Source: a bacterium
Lineage (GTDB): Bacteria; Krumholzibacteriota; Krumholzibacteria; LZORAL124-64-63
Reading direction: 5' to 3'
Assembly (NCBI GenBank): GCA_016873405.1
Contig: VGXH01000074.1
Coordinates: 1-7,923, forward strand
Length of the DNA stretch: 7,923 bases
In this document: positions 5,924-7,923 of the stretch, one piece after another
How the letters are laid out: every line of letters starts with the position of its first letter
Numbering within the stretch: the stretch's first letter is position 1
Translations under genes and position numbers: made by a program
Notes under the pieces: model-generated
The model's input: only the letters and a program-made list of their open reading frames with translations
Database searches by the model: none
Told to the model about the DNA's origin: nothing

Positions 5924-6508
5924 ATGAATCAACCCACCGGCCGCCACACGGGCGACGCCGCCGCCATCGCCGCCATCATCGCCGGTGTCGCGGCCGGAGA
6001 CCACGATGCCGACGTGGCGTTGCACGCGCTGCTGCGCTCGCCGGTGATCGCGGCGGTGCGCGGGTTTCTGGGCGCGGACGATCTCGAGACGGATGATATC
6101 GCGCAGGACACGATGCTGGTGGCTTATCGCTATATCCGCGATGGCGGAGGATTCACCGGCGACATCGTCGCTCTTGCCGTCACCGTCGCGCGCAACCGCT
6201 GCCGCAGCGTGCTGGCCCGTCGCCGCCGCCGCCGGCACGTTCCACTCGAAGACGCGCAGGATCGCGTGCCGGATCCGCGCGCTGGTCCGGCCGAATCGTT
6301 GCTGTCGGCCGATGCTCTGGCGACGCTGCGCGAGGGCATCGCGCGCCTGGGCACCCGGTGTCGCGCGCTGCTGTGGGCGTTCTACGTCGACGAGAAGCCG
6401 ATGGAGGAGATACGGGCGCTGTCCGGGCTCAAGACGGTGCAGGGCGTCTATTATCGCCGGCAGGTGTGCCTGCGCGAACTGGCGGGCATGCTGGCGGGAC
6501 GCCTGTAG
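5924..6508 (+). CDS. Sigma-70 family (ECF-type) RNA polymerase sigma factor
   Basis: Predicted 194 residues from ATG, ending in TAG. Region 2 spans about 32-104 with the core-binding/-10 signature DDIAQDTMLVAYRYI (57-71) and the helix VARNRCRSVLARRRRRRH, which includes six consecutive arginines (99-104). After a short acidic linker, region 4 (about 132-190) has LGTRCRALLWAFYVDEKPME, then the helix-turn-helix that reads the -35 element (EEIRALSGLKTVQGVYYRR). There are no region 1 or 3 domains, which fits the ECF (group 4) class, and the length is normal. The ATG lacks a clear Shine-Dalgarno, and residues 1-31 are an Ala-rich lead-in, so a slightly later start is conceivable. It is divergent from the CHAT gene, with a promoter and an inverted repeat between them. 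No anti-sigma gene is adjacent; the nearest candidate is the zf-HC2 gene at 1036. Confidence 0.9.
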   Translation: MNQPTGRHTGDAAAIAAIIAGVAAGDHDADVALHALLRSPVIAAVRGFLGADDLETDDIAQDTMLVAYRYIRDGGGFTGDIVALAVTVARNRCRSVLARRRRRRHVPLEDAQDRVPDPRAGPAESLLSADALATLREGIARLGTRCRALLWAFYVDEKPMEEIRALSGLKTVQGVYYRRQVCLRELAGMLAGRL

Positions 6509-6891
6509 GCGGCCGGCGCGCGGGCCGGGTTGGACCCCGCCGGCGGCGCGCTCGGGGTCGTCGGGGTCGGCGCGCAGGCTCACCTCGCGCAGAGCGGCGA
6601 GGTTCAGGAATCCGAGCAGGCGCATGGCGCAGGTCCGATCGGTGGCGAGTGCGGCGTGCTGCCCCATCGTCGCCGATCCGGCAACCACGCGCCTGGACGC
6701 AGACGACGGGGCGGGACGCACGGATCGGGAAGGCAAGACGGGACGGATGCAGCCGGTGTGCCCGCCCTTGGGATTGGCCTTGCGCCACGGTTCTCCCACA
6801 ACGGGCGCGGCTGCCGCCGGGGCCGCCAAGACCGGTCCCGCTCGAATCGCGCCGGCGCACACGCGCCGCCAGCCCCCAGCGAGGAGAGACG
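6509..6891. other. Intergenic stretch, no supportable gene
   Basis: 383 bases between the sigma factor and the secreted CpcT/DUF6265 protein. Frames stay open here only because the DNA is so GC-rich; their translations are Arg/Gly/Pro-rich with no domain pattern on either strand. Directly after the sigma stop, GCCGGCG at 6512-6518 can pair with CGCCGGC at 6538-6544 around an inner GGGT/ACCC mini-stem (6527-6537), a possible weak U-less terminator. No convincing promoter for the downstream gene was found. Confidence 0.55.
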
Positions 6892-7917
6892 ATGGCGCCC
6901 ATCACTCCGCTCATGGCCCTGCTTGCGATCTGTGCCTCCTTGGCCGCCGCCGCGGTTCCTGCCCGGGCCGATGTCGCCACTCTCGCCGGCTGGCTCTCCG
7001 GCCACTTCTCCAGCGCCGCGCAGGCCGCCGCCGACACGAACTACTTCGACATCCGCCTGCGCATGGCGCCCATGTGGGGCGACCGCGCCGACGGGCCCTG
7101 GCTCTACGTCGAGCAGGCCACCGCCGCGGCGCAGGACCGGCCGTACCGCCAGCGCGTGTACCGGCTGCGGGACGGCGGCGACGGCGCGTTCATCAGCGAG
7201 GTCTACGCGCTGCCCGGCCCGCGCCGCTTCGCCGGGGCGTGGCGGCACCGGCAGCCGCTCGCGTCACTGACGCCCGACTCGCTGCTCGCGCGCGAAGGCT
7301 GCGCGGTGGTGCTGCGTCGCGCGCCGGACGGCCGCTTCGCCGGCGGCACCGAGGGCCAGGCCTGCGCCAGCGACCTGCGCGGGGCGGCGTACGCCACCTC
7401 CGAGGTCACGGTGGGCCCCGACATGATCGTGAGCTGGGACCGCGGCTTCGCGGCCGACGGCTCGCAGGCCTGGGGCGCCACCGCCGGCGGCTATGTCTTC
7501 GTGCGCGAACCGGCCGACGCGCCGTGGCCCCTCATCGCCCGCGCCGCGTGGCTGGCCGGCACCTGGGAGATGGGCGAAGCCGGCGACCTCACCGAAGAGC
7601 ACTGGCTGCCCCCGCGCGGCGATTCCATGCTGGCGGTCAGCCGCACCGTCAGCGCCGGCCGCCTGGCCTGGTTCGAGACGGTGGTGCTTCGCGAGACAGG
7701 CGACGGGCTGGTCTTCGAGGCGCACCCGGCGGGGCAGCCGGGCGGCTCGTTCCCGGCCGTGACGGTGACGGACTCGCTGCTCGTGTTCGAGAACCCGGCG
7801 CACGATTTCCCGCAGAGGATCGGGTATCGGCGGACGGACGACGGCGGCCTCGAGGCGTGGATCGAGGGCGGGGGGAAGCGGGTGGAGTTTCCGTATCGGG
7901 CTGGGGGTGGGCGGTGA
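6892..7917 (+). CDS. Secreted fusion of a CpcT/CpeT-like domain and a DUF6265-like domain
   Basis: Predicted 341 residues; ATG is preceded by GAGGAG (6881-6886) five bases upstream. Residues 1-26 form a signal peptide with probable cleavage at ARA|D. Residues about 30-204 match the CpcT/CpeT family: LAGWLSGHFSSAAQ, MAPMWGDRADGPWLYVEQA, YRQRVYRL, the cysteine pair GCAVVLRR (137) and GQACASD (158), then DRGFAADGSQAWGATAGGYVF. In cyanobacteria this fold attaches phycobilins to phycobiliproteins, but many non-photosynthetic bacteria carry exported relatives of unknown role; no phycobiliprotein gene is seen here, so lyase activity should not be assumed. Residues about 218-336 match DUF6265: WLAGTWEM, TEEHWLPPRGDSMLAVSRTV and FENPAHDFPQRIGYRR (299-314), probably a lipocalin-like beta barrel. 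Two beta-barrel-like domains in one exported protein suggest binding of a small hydrophobic ligand; this is inference. Confidence 0.85.
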   Translation: MAPITPLMALLAICASLAAAAVPARADVATLAGWLSGHFSSAAQAAADTNYFDIRLRMAPMWGDRADGPWLYVEQATAAAQDRPYRQRVYRLRDGGDGAFISEVYALPGPRRFAGAWRHRQPLASLTPDSLLAREGCAVVLRRAPDGRFAGGTEGQACASDLRGAAYATSEVTVGPDMIVSWDRGFAADGSQAWGATAGGYVFVREPADAPWPLIARAAWLAGTWEMGEAGDLTEEHWLPPRGDSMLAVSRTVSAGRLAWFETVVLRETGDGLVFEAHPAGQPGGSFPAVTVTDSLLVFENPAHDFPQRIGYRRTDDGGLEAWIEGGGKRVEFPYRAGGGR

Positions 7918-7923
7918 TGAAAC
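7917..7923 (+). CDS. Probable start of a further gene, cut by the right edge
   Basis: The TGA stop of the previous gene overlaps an ATG by one base (TGATG, 7915-7919), followed by AAA. This arrangement is typical of translationally coupled operon genes. Only two codons are visible and the upstream G-run (GGGGGTGGG) is a poor Shine-Dalgarno, so the call rests on the overlap alone. Confidence 0.35.

Noticed and set aside
6500..6625. Possible small minus-strand gene beginning MRLLGFLNLAALREV
   Set aside because: The first residues look protein-like, but the frame then becomes Pro/Gly/Arg-rich and runs on antisense to the sigma gene; no ribosome site or family match supports it.
5066..6862. Long minus-strand open frame spanning the sigma gene and part of the CHAT gene
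   Set aside because: It runs antisense to the well-supported sigma factor and, in another frame, through the CHAT gene; the translation is low-complexity Arg/Ala/Pro.
6358..6891. N-terminal extension of the CpcT/DUF6265 protein, in frame back to 6358
   Set aside because: It would overlap the sigma gene and place an ideal signal peptide and ribosome site in the middle of the protein; ATG 6892 is clearly better.
7884..7892. Third copy of the GGAGTTTCC motif, about 25 bases before the next gene
   Set aside because: It lies inside coding sequence (Val-Glu-Phe-Pro) and lacks the palindrome arms; best seen as chance.

Overview
This is a 7.9 kb window of very GC-rich bacterial DNA (about 70% G+C by eye, not counted). 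No rRNA, tRNA, CRISPR array or transposase is visible. The mix of genes is a sigma-70/ECF-type sigma factor, a zf-HC2 membrane anti-sigma protein, an exported TPR-CHAT protein and several large proteins of unknown role. This is typical of environmental, high-GC, deep-branching Gram-negative lineages (Acidobacteriota, Gemmatimonadota, Eisenbacteria-like or Myxococcota-like phyla). The sequence alone does not allow a finer assignment.

Layout. Positions 3-830 (+) hold the C-terminal part of an unrecognised protein, cut by the left window edge, with a glycine- and cysteine-rich hydrophobic tail. A strong hairpin follows (846-875), then a sigma70-like promoter (882-911). These start a two-gene operon: a membrane zf-HC2 anti-sigma-like protein (1036-1785, TTG start with a good Shine-Dalgarno) and a lipoprotein with a ZU5-like domain (1800-2597). 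Tail to tail with it, only 7 bp away, is a large minus-strand gene (2605-5790) for a predicted lipoprotein with TPR repeats and a C-terminal CHAT caspase-like domain that keeps its His/Cys dyad. Divergent from it is a sigma-70 family (ECF-type) sigma factor (5924-6508). It is preceded by a good promoter (5834-5862) and a perfect 8-bp inverted repeat (5878-5896). After a 383-bp stretch with no supportable gene comes a secreted protein (6892-7917) that joins a CpcT/CpeT-like domain to a DUF6265-like domain. A further gene probably starts at its stop codon and leaves the window.

How the parts may work together (inference). The sigma factor, membrane anti-sigma protein, ZU5-like lipoprotein and CHAT lipoprotein look like one envelope-facing signalling or proteolysis module. 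The CHAT gene sits between the sigma gene and the anti-sigma operon. The ZU5-like protein ends its domain with the tripeptide HFS, the motif at which animal ZU5 proteins such as PIDD cleave themselves, and its neighbour is a caspase-like protease. That pairing is the most interesting feature of the window. The left-edge protein and the CpcT/DUF6265 protein have no clear link to the module.
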